A DNA stretch of 64,000 nucleotides from Fulvivirgaceae bacterium JP3-4. GTDB taxonomy: Bacteria; Bacteroidota; Bacteroidia; Cytophagales; Cyclobacteriaceae. The notes beneath the pieces were generated by a model, which saw only the letters and a list, made by a program, of their open reading frames with translations, was not told the DNA's origin and searched no databases. Positions 1-7,895 of the stretch are shown piece after piece. Numbering within the stretch: position 1 is the stretch's first letter; every line of letters begins with the position of its first letter. The stretch covers positions 868,001 through 932,000 of the forward strand of contig JARKND010000005.1 in assembly GCA_029309925.1 (NCBI GenBank). The letters run 5' to 3'. The position numbers were made by a program, and so were the translations under genes.

Positions 1-1
1 T

Positions 2-178
2 GGCGATACGATGCAGACCGATATTCGTGGCGGTGTACAGATGGGTTATAAAACCATTCTCGTGCTCACAGGAGTAACACAGCGAGAAGACCTTCCAAAG
101 TATGCGTTTCGGCCTGACATCATTGTCGAAAGTATAGCAGATATAGAATTGCCGGTGATAATGGAAGGGAAAAGATAA
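2..178 (+). CDS. HAD-superfamily (NagD-like, class IIA) phosphatase, C-terminal fragment
   Basis: Only the last 58 residues lie in the window; the gene starts upstream of base 1. The visible part opens with GDTMQTDI, the motif IV GD..xTDI of HAD hydrolases that binds the metal, followed by GGVQMGYKTILVLTGVT, the layout typical of NagD/4-nitrophenylphosphatase-like HAD-IIA enzymes. These cytoplasmic enzymes dephosphorylate small phosphomonoesters, often sugar phosphates or nucleotides. The stop codon is 3 bases before the start of the PfkB kinase gene, so the two probably form one operon. Family assignment from the C-terminus is good; the substrate cannot be told. Confidence 0.8.
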   Translation, partial: GDTMQTDIRGGVQMGYKTILVLTGVTQREDLPKYAFRPDIIVESIADIELPVIMEGKR

Positions 179-181
179 ACT

Positions 182-1099
182 ATGAAAGTACTTGCTTTTG
201 GAGAAATTTTATGGGATGTGATCAACGGCACTGAGCATCTCGGTGGCGCGCCTTTTAACTTCGCGGCACATGCTGCACAATGTGGAAACGAATCTTTTAT
301 TGTGTCGCGGCTGGGAAGTGATTTTTTAGGGATGCGTGCCTTCAACCTCAGTAAGAAACATGGTGTGGACGTGAGTTTCATCCAGTGGGATGAAATTTAT
401 CCAACAGGCATAGTTGATGTTTCGCTCGTCAATGGTCAGCCAGACTATATCATTCGTGAGAATGCTGCCTATGATCATATTGAATCGGGTCCGGTGCTCA
501 GTGCATCAACACAACAGCCATTCGATGTTTTTTATTTTGGCTCCCTCGCGCAGCGAAACGTGATTTCGTCACACGCACTTTTTAGAATCCTTTCATCGAA
601 TAAATTCAAGCATGTCTTCTACGATGTAAATCTTAGGAAGAACAGTTATACGGAAGACATTGTGCGGAAGTCACTCGCTGCCTGCTCAATCTTCAAATTG
701 AATGTAGATGAGGTCAACGTCATCTCGGATATTCTTACTGGTAACTCATTAGGTCTGGAAGAATTCTGCCGATGTGTAAAAGCTTTGTTCCCCAATGTGC
801 AATTAGTCGTGATCACCGCATCAGAAAAGGGATGCTATATTTTTGATAATAATTTGATCGCTGTCCCGGGTAAGGCAGTGAAAGTGCGCGATGCCGTTGG
901 TGCCGGAGATGCATTTAGTGCTTCGTTCATGCACGTGTATGCACTTACCGGTGATCCGGTGCTGGCGGCACAAATTGCCAATCAGGTAGGCGCCTTCGTT
1001 GCAACACAAGACGGAGCAATACCGAGCTATTCTAAAGAGATCACCACGCTATTGGAGAACGTGAACAAAACCCATAACGCGCCATTGAGTATTTTATGA
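182..1099 (+). CDS. PfkB-family carbohydrate kinase, probable fructokinase
   Basis: A 305-residue cytoplasmic sugar kinase of the ribokinase/PfkB family, the usual length. The N-terminus has GEILWDV and the substrate-binding GGAPFNFAAH segment; the C-terminal signature DAVGAGDAFSASF contains the anion-hole GAGD with the catalytic base near D243. The GGAPFN plus GEILWD combination is typical of fructokinases, which phosphorylate fructose to fructose 6-phosphate with ATP. The start follows the stop of a HAD phosphatase gene by 3 bases, so a kinase/phosphatase pair acting on sugars is likely. No adjacent sugar transporter is seen. Substrate specificity is inferred from motifs only. Confidence 0.88.
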   Translation: MKVLAFGEILWDVINGTEHLGGAPFNFAAHAAQCGNESFIVSRLGSDFLGMRAFNLSKKHGVDVSFIQWDEIYPTGIVDVSLVNGQPDYIIRENAAYDHIESGPVLSASTQQPFDVFYFGSLAQRNVISSHALFRILSSNKFKHVFYDVNLRKNSYTEDIVRKSLAACSIFKLNVDEVNVISDILTGNSLGLEEFCRCVKALFPNVQLVVITASEKGCYIFDNNLIAVPGKAVKVRDAVGAGDAFSASFMHVYALTGDPVLAAQIANQVGAFVATQDGAIPSYSKEITTLLENVNKTHNAPLSIL

Positions 1100-1254
1100 C
1101 CGGGCAGCCAAAGGAACCGATAGGCAATACTGCGGTTGAAAAACTGCCCTGCAGGAATTGCATGACATTGTTATAAAACGCAAAAAATCCATCACTCGAA
1201 ATGGAGTGACGAATTTTGATGCATAGATGTCAGGCCCTTCACTACAGGTTGCGA

Positions 1255-1284
1255 ACCGGTTCGAACCCCTCCTCCTCACTGAAC
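1255..1284 (+). other. tRNA 3'-end-like remnant (T-arm plus acceptor)
   Basis: The segment reads like the T-arm and acceptor 3' half of a tRNA (GGTTCGAACCCC then CTCCTCCTC) and resembles the 3' end of the intact tRNA-Ser at 8910-8996 in its T-loop and CTCCTC acceptor bases. No matching 5' half is nearby, so it is a fragment. It lies at the left edge of the 1.2-9.0 kb cargo region. The rest of 1100-1828 holds a direct repeat, a terminator-like hairpin, a second tRNA-derived repeat and no convincing gene. Confidence 0.4.
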
Positions 1285-1382
1285 TGATTAAGTGCGTGCA
1301 AATAAAAAACGCCTGCAGGTTATTCAAGCGCTCGATTGAAAATTTTCTGATTCGACTGGGAGGGATTACTCGTCCGCACATG

Positions 1383-1503
1383 CATGCGCACTTGCCCTCG
1401 TGAACCTTCGCTACGCTATCGCTTCGCTTCGGTTTACCGCTACGCGCAGTCATGCGCACGTGCCGCGGTGAACCTTCGCTACGCTATCGCTTCGCTTCGG
1501 TTT
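1383..1503. repeat. 53-bp direct repeat, two copies
   Basis: Two near-identical 53-bp copies (1383-1435 and 1451-1503, offset 68 bases) differ at a few positions near the start. Each holds a CGCTACGCTATCGCTTCGCT-type core. The open frames across them are products of the repeat and are not supported as genes. Confidence 0.75.
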
Positions 1504-1570
1504 CGAACCCCGCCACCGCACCAGGCGAATCCCTCCTCCTGCCGCATTTTGAACAGGCATCAAAATGCAA

Positions 1571-1600
1571 AAAGCCTGCTCATTTAGAACAGGCTTCTTA
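1571..1600 (-). terminator. Terminator-like hairpin beside the tRNA-Ser 3'-end copy
   Basis: AAGCCTG...CAGGCTT arms flank a short loop and, read on the minus strand, are followed by a T run. It stands next to the tRNA-derived 15-mer at 1605-1619, as the real terminator at 8841-8876 stands next to the intact tRNA-Ser. The hairpin sequence differs from that one. Confidence 0.5.
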
Positions 1601-1604
1601 CTCA

Positions 1605-1619
1605 GCAGAGGAGGAGGGA
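1605..1619. repeat. 15-bp copy of the tRNA-Ser 3' end (attachment-site-like)
   Basis: GCAGAGGAGGAGGGA here is identical to bases 8909-8923, which span the discriminator base and acceptor/T-stem of the intact tRNA-Ser gene. A perfect repeat of a tRNA 3' end about 7.3 kb away in the same orientation is the pattern left by site-specific integration into a tRNA gene. No integrase gene lies between the copies. Confidence 0.5.
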
Positions 1620-1828
1620 AATGAATCATTCAACTACCCCACTGCCTTTCAATATCTTATAAGCGGCTCTGTAACTTACTCACCAGTCGACTCACCACTT
1701 TGTTGACTGCAATTCTCTAACAAGTATACGCTTTTGGAATGCTCTGAGTTCCATTTTTAATACACTTAAAAATGATCGTTAAGATGGAAAGGTCACTACT
1801 AAAAATTGACTGGCTTTCAAATACGACA

Positions 1829-3424
1829 TTACGATTTCTGCCGCTTCCAGACCTGTGTTCTAAAAAATGGTCCGAGGTATCCACGTACTTTCAATTCGTT
1901 GTTGCTGATCAGCCAAAGTGACGAAGTGTATGTATTTCCATTTCCAGGATCGAGTATTTCGCCATTATCCCACTTGCTTTGGTTCCAGACGAATCCTGAG
2001 AGTATCATCATTCCCACAATCTTAGCATTCTTGAGGTTTCCTTCGCATGAGATGCAAACCGGATCGGTGCCTTCATGAGGCAGAAGAAAAATCTTGCGAA
2101 TGTAACCACGTAGGTCTCCATTCTCCTCGACAATTTCCACTTGTGATTTTACCTGATTCCATGTGTCGTCAATCGTATTCCAGATTCCGACAGGCGAATT
2201 GCCTGGTTGACCTTCACGTTTCCACGTTTGGGTTCTGTAGAATAGATCCATCACTCCCCCATAGCCACGGACTTGCAAAGTATTTACATCCGTTAGCCAC
2301 ATCTTTGATTCGTACACAGCGCCATCTTGAGGATCGAGAATTTTTCCTCCATCATAGCTCGCTCCATTCTTTTTGAACCCCCAAAGGAAATTCATGTTGA
2401 TTACCTTTTTGTTCTTTCGCTCGCCTGCACATCTCGAACAAATTGGATCTTCGCCCTGGTAGGGCTCGAGATAAATTTTCCGCACTCTCCCTTCGATTGA
2501 ATTTCCAACTTTAACAATTTCTACCTCGGAAAGAGGCGAACCGGTTTCTTCGTTATAGGTAATCCAATTTCCCTCAACTGTCTGAGCCTGTAAAACCAAA
2601 GTTCCAATCAGCAAGACTAATGTGGTTACAGTCTTTTTTACCGGTTTTAGTTCACACATTTTCGGCCGCGATTTGACCTCATCAAACTTTTGTAAATAAT
2701 TCTTGTCTTCAGTTTTCATCCACCGATCCCACCACGTGAAATACAAACCGTAGTTCGTGTTGAATTTTTCGTGATGCAGATTATGATGAGTTACAGCTGT
2801 GGTCCAACTGAACCACTTATTACGTGTCCAGCCTTTCGGAAAAATTTCGAATCCCAGATGTCCAATCACATTTCGCACGATCATGTATAACAGGAATGCA
2901 GTCATTACTATTGGGTGCAGCGGAAGTGTGAACACCATGATTGGGAAAACAAGCGCCTGAATTACCGCCTCCCATGGGTGAAAGGCATAGGCGGCCCAAG
3001 GCGAAGGATTTGTGGATTCATGGTGGACACGGTGGATATATTTGAATACCTTCTTGTGATGCATTAACCGATGTGTCCAATAGAAATAGAAGTCGTGAAA
3101 AACAATTGTGATAAGAAAACTCAAAACCATGTACGGAATCCCATAGGTGGAGATTTCATTGTACACCTGGGTTATTCCGCTATTGATTGATACATACAGG
3201 CCATAACCTACCAGCGAAAATATTACTACCGTACTCATCGAGTATCCAAACTCTTTAATGAATTGTTTTTTCTTCGGAAAGGTTGCCTGGATGAAGAGAT
3301 GTCGCCAATGGTTTTTGCCAATTACCCAGAACAGCATGAATGCTATGCTTGCCGGTATGAGGTAGCGGAATAAATCAATAAGGTAGATTGCCGACCATAT
3401 GTCAAAAAAGCTTTTGTTTTCCAT
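1829..3424 (-). CDS. Fatty-acid hydroxylase/sterol-desaturase-type membrane protein fused to two DUF2147 domains
   Basis: A 531-residue fusion. Residues 1-250 are a membrane di-iron hydroxylase: several hydrophobic helices and the histidine boxes HDFYFYWTHRLMHH, HRVHH and HHNLHH, which ligate the iron pair in the fatty acid hydroxylase superfamily (oxygen-dependent hydroxylation or desaturation of lipids). From about residue 275 there are two DUF2147 domains (about 275-395 and 400-531), each with a CxxC-like pair (ICSRC, VCISC) and an ILDP..G..Y segment. DUF2147 proteins are normally separate, secreted, small proteins. Between the halves lies a signal-peptide-like stretch (KKTVTTLVLLIGTLVLQAQ) preceded by Met256, so a separate secreted DUF2147 product from an internal start at 2659 is conceivable. 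The hydroxylase assignment is strong; the lipid substrate is unknown. Confidence 0.85.
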   Translation of the reverse strand: MENKSFFDIWSAIYLIDLFRYLIPASIAFMLFWVIGKNHWRHLFIQATFPKKKQFIKEFGYSMSTVVIFSLVGYGLYVSINSGITQVYNEISTYGIPYMVLSFLITIVFHDFYFYWTHRLMHHKKVFKYIHRVHHESTNPSPWAAYAFHPWEAVIQALVFPIMVFTLPLHPIVMTAFLLYMIVRNVIGHLGFEIFPKGWTRNKWFSWTTAVTHHNLHHEKFNTNYGLYFTWWDRWMKTEDKNYLQKFDEVKSRPKMCELKPVKKTVTTLVLLIGTLVLQAQTVEGNWITYNEETGSPLSEVEIVKVGNSIEGRVRKIYLEPYQGEDPICSRCAGERKNKKVINMNFLWGFKKNGASYDGGKILDPQDGAVYESKMWLTDVNTLQVRGYGGVMDLFYRTQTWKREGQPGNSPVGIWNTIDDTWNQVKSQVEIVEENGDLRGYIRKIFLLPHEGTDPVCISCEGNLKNAKIVGMMILSGFVWNQSKWDNGEILDPGNGNTYTSSLWLISNNELKVRGYLGPFFRTQVWKRQKS

Positions 3425-3518
3425 AGCGTTAATATTTGCCCGAAAACTAGCCTAACGGTAAATCACAATCTCTCTGAATCCGGAAAAGGCTTGCTGATTT
3501 CGAAATCAGCATGATTTT

Positions 3519-4592
3519 TTAAGATTTGGCGGCTTTCCTATATGCCGTTGGCGTGGTTTCCGTCAACTCTTTGAATGCTTTGTTGAATGGTCCTATTGAT
3601 TGGTAGCCGAGACTGTAAGCGATTTCGAGAATGGTTTTTCGGTTGTTGGAAGCATCATTTAAGATTTCACACGCCTCGTTCACTCTATATTTATTGAGAA
3701 AGTCATTGAAATTCCTGAAACCAAGCTCACCATTTATCAACCGTCTGACTTTATACTCCTGCTCACCCATTATGTCTGCCAATTCCTTGATCGTCAACCC
3801 TTCTTTTCGATACACCTTTTGGTCAGTGATAAGTGCTTCTAATTTTTTGCGAAGTTGACTGTCCTCGACAATAACCGGCTTTTCCTTTTGCAGCTCGGAC
3901 CTGAAGAAGAACCCGGATTTAACATCAAAGTTCTTAACTAGAAAAAACAGCGAAATACCTAAGATCGAAGATCGCTGAAGGATTTGCAGTGCGTCAACAG
4001 ATTCCTTCAGAATCGGCATCGACTCTACTATTAATGTGATCCCAATGATCGCGGCTGTGACAAAAATGAAAGCGTTCCGGAATTTCATTCTCGCTTCCAC
4101 GAGATCACCCTTACCTGTTTTCACAGCTGTATAAATTCCAGCCACTACAAATCCGATTGCAACAATTTGTGATATAATATAGCAGGCTTGTAGCGCCATC
4201 GGACTGAGTGAAATAAGATTCTGGAGATAAACCCAGAAATGGGTTGCCATCTGAATACCAAATAATATTGCGATCACCCCGGATGGGCGGTAGTGGTCAT
4301 CAAACACGACCTTTGTTAGAAGAAAAAATATTACAGGAATGCATATTGATCCTGTTACTGTTATAACAAACAATATGGGAGTACTCTGCACAATCGAACT
4401 CGGTAGAATAAGATAACAGACTACAGATGCCACAAGTCCAACGCCAACCCACGTGTTTATATCATTTCTGCCACACTTAAATAATAAAGTGCCGATGATC
4501 ATAAGTGTGGTAACACAACTTATCTGAAGAATAATATTTAGCTCGTGGGCTGTCATGAAAAGTGCTTTAAAATAGCCAAAAATGATGTTCAA
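3519..4592 (-). CDS. AraC-family regulator with N-terminal multi-helix membrane domain
   Basis: A 357-residue protein with about six to seven hydrophobic segments in the first 205 residues and a C-terminal AraC-type double helix-turn-helix (about 250-357), including the second-helix signature IAYSLGYQSIGPFNKAFKELTETTPTAYR. Such 7TM-AraC proteins are common in Bacteroidota and are thought to couple a membrane signal to transcription. It is divergent from the ArsR-rhodanese gene; the 73-base gap holds a perfect palindrome (4599-4620) that lies 7 bases from its start codon, so the ArsR protein could repress both genes. It may regulate the flanking hydroxylase fusion, which is on the same strand 94 bases downstream. 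Effector unknown. Confidence 0.85.
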   Translation of the reverse strand: MNIIFGYFKALFMTAHELNIILQISCVTTLMIIGTLLFKCGRNDINTWVGVGLVASVVCYLILPSSIVQSTPILFVITVTGSICIPVIFFLLTKVVFDDHYRPSGVIAILFGIQMATHFWVYLQNLISLSPMALQACYIISQIVAIGFVVAGIYTAVKTGKGDLVEARMKFRNAFIFVTAAIIGITLIVESMPILKESVDALQILQRSSILGISLFFLVKNFDVKSGFFFRSELQKEKPVIVEDSQLRKKLEALITDQKVYRKEGLTIKELADIMGEQEYKVRRLINGELGFRNFNDFLNKYRVNEACEILNDASNNRKTILEIAYSLGYQSIGPFNKAFKELTETTPTAYRKAAKS

Positions 4593-4598
4593 TTCATT

Positions 4599-4620
4599 TA
4601 TTCAATATTTTTATTGAATA
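4599..4620. promoter_or_regulatory. Palindromic operator for the ArsR-rhodanese repressor (site 1)
   Basis: A perfect inverted repeat, TATTCAA-N8-TTGAATA, extended to 9-bp arms around TTTT, lies between the divergent AraC and ArsR genes. The same half-sites and spacing recur at 5391-5414 upstream of the rhodanese-MBL gene, which supports a shared dimeric winged-helix repressor. The binding protein is inferred from position. Confidence 0.65.
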
Positions 4621-4665
4621 GACGAACTTAGTTCATTACTTTTACTGTTGTATTGCCGAAGCGAT

Positions 4666-5334
4666 ATGAACAAACGACAATTCAAGGATAAGGTATACGG
4701 TGAGCTGGCCAGGATTACGAAGTCGATGGCAAACCCGCACAGGATGGAGATCATCGAGCTACTAGCGCAAGGTGAAGTTTCAGTTGAGGAAATTGCCGCG
4801 CAAACCAACCTTCCAATTGCAAATGCTTCACAACATCTGCAAGTACTCAAGCAGGCACAGTTAGTTGAAATCAATCGACAAGGCAATTTCATATTCTACC
4901 GTTTGTCGAATGACAATGTATTCAAAGCATGGAAGGCATTGAGAGACCTTGGGGTTGAGCGAATCGTTGCGGTTGAGAATGTAGTTAGAGAGTTTCGAAA
5001 ATCTAAGTTTGATTTTGAATCTGTCACGATTGATGAATTGGTCGAAAAGATCGAATCCGGGAAAATAACAATTCTCGATGTTCGACCTGAATCAGAGTAT
5101 AAGCAAGGTCACATAGCAAATGCTGTTTCAATTCCTATTGAGGAATTGTCTAAGCGTTTGAAGGAATTGCCGAAGAGAACAGAGATCGTGGCGTATTGCC
5201 GTGGTCCATTTTGCGTGTATGCTGATGAAGCTGTCGCCATGTTGGTTCAGGCAGGTTTTAAAGCAAAACGCTTGACCGAAGGTTTTCCAGATTGGAAAGT
5301 CCAAGGTCTGCCCATTGAAGTGTCAATGAATTGA
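4666..5334 (+). CDS. ArsR-family transcriptional repressor fused to a rhodanese domain
   Basis: With the start at 4666 (MNKRQF; an in-frame ATG at 4648 adds only six residues) the protein has 222 residues. Residues about 10-100 are an ArsR winged helix-turn-helix (MANPHRMEIIELL, then ANASQHLQVL as recognition helix). Residues about 118-220 are a rhodanese domain with active loop C178-RGPF-C183. ArsR-rhodanese proteins typically sense sulfide or persulfides and control sulfur detoxification genes, which fits the adjacent rhodanese-MBL gene. The only two cysteines in the whole protein are C178 and C183, so any thiol-based sensing must occur in the rhodanese loop and not in the DNA-binding domain. 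Paired palindromes at 4599-4620 and 5391-5414 are its likely operators. Confidence 0.88.
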   Translation: MNKRQFKDKVYGELARITKSMANPHRMEIIELLAQGEVSVEEIAAQTNLPIANASQHLQVLKQAQLVEINRQGNFIFYRLSNDNVFKAWKALRDLGVERIVAVENVVREFRKSKFDFESVTIDELVEKIESGKITILDVRPESEYKQGHIANAVSIPIEELSKRLKELPKRTEIVAYCRGPFCVYADEAVAMLVQAGFKAKRLTEGFPDWKVQGLPIEVSMN

Positions 5335-5356
5335 GCCAGATCAAATCGAAATGTAA

Positions 5357-5379
5357 GACGCCTTTGCGGGCGTTTTTTT
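5357..5379 (+). terminator. Rho-independent terminator after the ArsR-rhodanese gene
   Basis: ACGCC/GGCGT arms with a short loop are followed by seven T residues, 23 bases past the stop codon. It separates the repressor gene from the operon starting at 5440, which has its own operator at 5391-5414. Confidence 0.8.
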
Positions 5380-5390
5380 AGGACTAAAAT

Positions 5391-5414
5391 CTATTCAACA
5401 AACATATTGAATAG
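5391..5414. promoter_or_regulatory. Palindromic operator for the ArsR-rhodanese repressor (site 2)
   Basis: CTATTCAA-N8-TTGAATAG is a perfect 8-bp-arm inverted repeat 25 bases upstream of the rhodanese-MBL start codon. It has the same TATTCAA-N8-TTGAATA core as the site at 4599-4620, so the two are probably bound by the same repressor. Confidence 0.65.
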
Positions 5415-5439
5415 ATAAGGAAAAGCATAAACTACAGAT

Positions 5440-6540
5440 ATGGAAAAAATAATTACAGTTAAGGAACTACAGGAGAAACTGGATAAAAAAGAGCATGTCT
5501 TCATTCTTGACGTACGTCCAATTGATCAACGTAACGAGTGGAAGATAGCTGGAAGTTATCATGTAGATGCCTATAAAACACTCAATGCCGGTGACGACAC
5601 AGCGCTTGACATGGTTGAATTACCCAAGGATTCAACTGTCGTGACCGTGTGTGCAGCAGGACGGACCAGCCTGCTTGCGTCAAGCTTGCTTCAACGAAAA
5701 GGTGTAAAAGCCCTTTCGCTCGAAGGTGGAATGAAAGCCTGGAATTATGCTTGGAATACTGCACAAATCGAATTTCCAGATGCTAAAGTTATTCAGGTGA
5801 GGCGTGCAGCGAAAGGTGTTCTGTCGTATGTGATTGGTTCAGGCTCGGAAGCTGTGGTAATAGATGCTGCGCTTGATCCAGATATTTATCTGACTATCGC
5901 GCAACAGAATGGATGGAAAATCAAATTTGTCATGGACACACATATTCATGCAGACTATGTTTCACGAACAAGGGAGCTCGCGAATGCATCTGGCGCGAAG
6001 CATTTGCTAATTGATGATGCCAAAGTCGCTTTTCACTTCGAGGGGGTTAAGCATGGCGAGAAAGTGAATATAGGCAAAGTTGAAATCGAATTTATTCATA
6101 CTCCTGGTCATACATGGGAGAGCACGACATTTAAACTTGCCAGCTACGCAATTTTTTCGGGTGATACTCTTTTTATTGATGGCATAGGCAGACCTGATTT
6201 GAAAGCGGACAAGGTGGAGGGTGCAGAAAAGGCAAAAGCACTTTATAGATCACTCAAAAAACTTCTGTCGCTAAATTCTGATCCTCTCGTCTTTCCAGCG
6301 CATACTTCGAAAACTGTAAATTTCGATAACCAACTCATCGCTGATACGATCTCAAATATTTCATCTAAGATCGATGTAATTGATTTGACTGAGTCAGAGT
6401 TCACAGAATACACAGCAACGCGCATACCCCCAACGCCAGCAAACTATGAATTGATTGCTACCCTCAATAAGACTGGCTCATATGTTGGCCACGTGTTGGC
6501 AGATTTGGAAGCAGGTGGAAATCATTGTGCAATTGCTTGA
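5440..6540 (+). CDS. Rhodanese-metallo-beta-lactamase fusion, persulfide dioxygenase-like
   Basis: A 366-residue cytoplasmic enzyme. Residues about 1-108 form a rhodanese domain with active cysteine C71 (VCAAGRTS). Residues about 115-366 form a metallo-beta-lactamase fold with metal-site motifs THIHADY (H168, H170, D172), HTPGH (H220, H224), FSGDTLF (D242) and PAH (H288). ETHE1-type persulfide dioxygenases oxidise glutathione persulfide to sulfite using one iron held by two His and one Asp, and H168, H224 and D242 fit that set. Most characterised PDO-rhodanese fusions (CstB, for example) have the MBL part first; here the rhodanese comes first. With the upstream repressor and downstream MFS gene it forms a sulfide/persulfide or sulfite handling unit. 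Confidence 0.85.
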   Translation: MEKIITVKELQEKLDKKEHVFILDVRPIDQRNEWKIAGSYHVDAYKTLNAGDDTALDMVELPKDSTVVTVCAAGRTSLLASSLLQRKGVKALSLEGGMKAWNYAWNTAQIEFPDAKVIQVRRAAKGVLSYVIGSGSEAVVIDAALDPDIYLTIAQQNGWKIKFVMDTHIHADYVSRTRELANASGAKHLLIDDAKVAFHFEGVKHGEKVNIGKVEIEFIHTPGHTWESTTFKLASYAIFSGDTLFIDGIGRPDLKADKVEGAEKAKALYRSLKKLLSLNSDPLVFPAHTSKTVNFDNQLIADTISNISSKIDVIDLTESEFTEYTATRIPPTPANYELIATLNKTGSYVGHVLADLEAGGNHCAIA

Positions 6541-6553
6541 TATCAGGCATCTA

Positions 6554-7816
6554 ATGAAAAAGAAATATTATAAGGAGGAATCGATCAAATTGGGATTGAA
6601 GGAAAACTGGAAGCAGTTTACAGTTTTGGTAATTGTGAACGCATTTGTTGGAGGGATGATTGGCCTTGAAAGAACGATCATTCCACAAATTGCGGAAGCA
6701 GACTTTGGACTTGCTGCTAAAACTGCGATCCTGTCATTCATAGTTGTTTTCGGACTGACGAAGGCTTTTACTAACTACTACACGGGACTCCTGGCTAACA
6801 AATTTGGAAGACGAAGACTATTAATCTTGGGATGGATATTCGCGTTGCCCGTTCCCCTTATGTTGATGCAAGCAGATACCTGGAGTTGGGTAATGTTTGC
6901 AAACGTCTTACTTGGTATTAATCAGGGACTGACTTGGTCGAGCACAGTGGTAATGAAAATAGATCTCGTTGGCGAGAAGAATAGAGGCTTTGCTATGGGA
7001 TTGAACGAATTTGCGGGATACATTGCCCTCGCTTTAGTTGCTTTTGCAACCGGATGGATTGCACACGTATATGGTTTGCGACCTTATCCCTTCTATTTGG
7101 GAATTGTACTCGCGGTCATCGGCCTCTTGCTTACAATCTGCTTTGTGAAGGACACGCGAAAACATGTTAACCTAGAGTCAACAAATAGCTCTGTACCCAT
7201 GCTCAAAGATGTTTTCCGGGAAACATCATGGAAGCATAAAAACCTGGGCTCTATTACTCAAGCAGGATTAGTCAACAATTTAAATGACGGGATGGTCTGG
7301 GGCCTATTCCCTTTGTTGTTAGCGTCAAAAGGTTTCAATCTTACTGATACAGGAATTATTGTAGCAATCTATCCCGCAGTGTGGGGAATCGGGCAATTGT
7401 TTACAGGTTCATTGGCGGACAAGCATTGCAAAAGAAATTTATTGTTCATAGGAATGTTGCTTCAAGGCATTGCACTTGTTACAATGATCTGGGCATATAC
7501 ATTTTCATCGTTTGTCCTGCTTTCCTCTGTTCTTGGAGTTGGAACTGCAATCGTATATCCAACATTCCTCGCTGCGGTATCTGACTACACACACCCAGAC
7601 CAGCGTCCACAAGCCATCGGAATCTTTCGATTATGGCGTGATCTGGGTTACGCATTTGGCGCGGTCCTCACAGGTTTGATTGCCGATAGGTATGGGCTTG
7701 TAGCACCGGTATTGATAATTGGACTACTTACCGTCTTGTCAGCTCTCGTTTTACAATTCCGAATGACTTGTGTTGCGAAAACGTCAAACAAGCCATTAAA
7801 ATTTTCAACAATATAG
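6554..7816 (+). CDS. Major facilitator superfamily transporter
   Basis: From the ATG at 6554 (MKKKYYKEES) the protein has 420 residues with about twelve hydrophobic segments, the length expected for MFS carriers. The loop after helix 2 reads NKFGRRRLLILGW, the conserved MFS G-x-x-x-D/G-R-R-G-R-R-like motif A, and a second copy, SLADKHCKRNLLF, follows helix 8. It starts 13 bases after the rhodanese-MBL stop, so it is in the same operon and may export or import a sulfur compound such as sulfite or thiosulfate; that role is inference. A strong AAGGAGG at 6572-6578 followed by TTG at 6590 is an alternative start giving 408 residues. Confidence 0.82.
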   Translation: MKKKYYKEESIKLGLKENWKQFTVLVIVNAFVGGMIGLERTIIPQIAEADFGLAAKTAILSFIVVFGLTKAFTNYYTGLLANKFGRRRLLILGWIFALPVPLMLMQADTWSWVMFANVLLGINQGLTWSSTVVMKIDLVGEKNRGFAMGLNEFAGYIALALVAFATGWIAHVYGLRPYPFYLGIVLAVIGLLLTICFVKDTRKHVNLESTNSSVPMLKDVFRETSWKHKNLGSITQAGLVNNLNDGMVWGLFPLLLASKGFNLTDTGIIVAIYPAVWGIGQLFTGSLADKHCKRNLLFIGMLLQGIALVTMIWAYTFSSFVLLSSVLGVGTAIVYPTFLAAVSDYTHPDQRPQAIGIFRLWRDLGYAFGAVLTGLIADRYGLVAPVLIIGLLTVLSALVLQFRMTCVAKTSNKPLKFSTI

Positions 7817-7895
7817 AATCGTGCGCTTCCATAATGATTTATTTCAATTCGATGTTCCGTATCTTTAATTTAACCAAACCTATAATATGTGATTA

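Noticed and set aside
1384-1706. Plus-strand open frames across the direct repeat
   Set aside because: They arise from the 53-bp repeat and tRNA-like pieces, have no family pattern, and the two copies are read in different frames.
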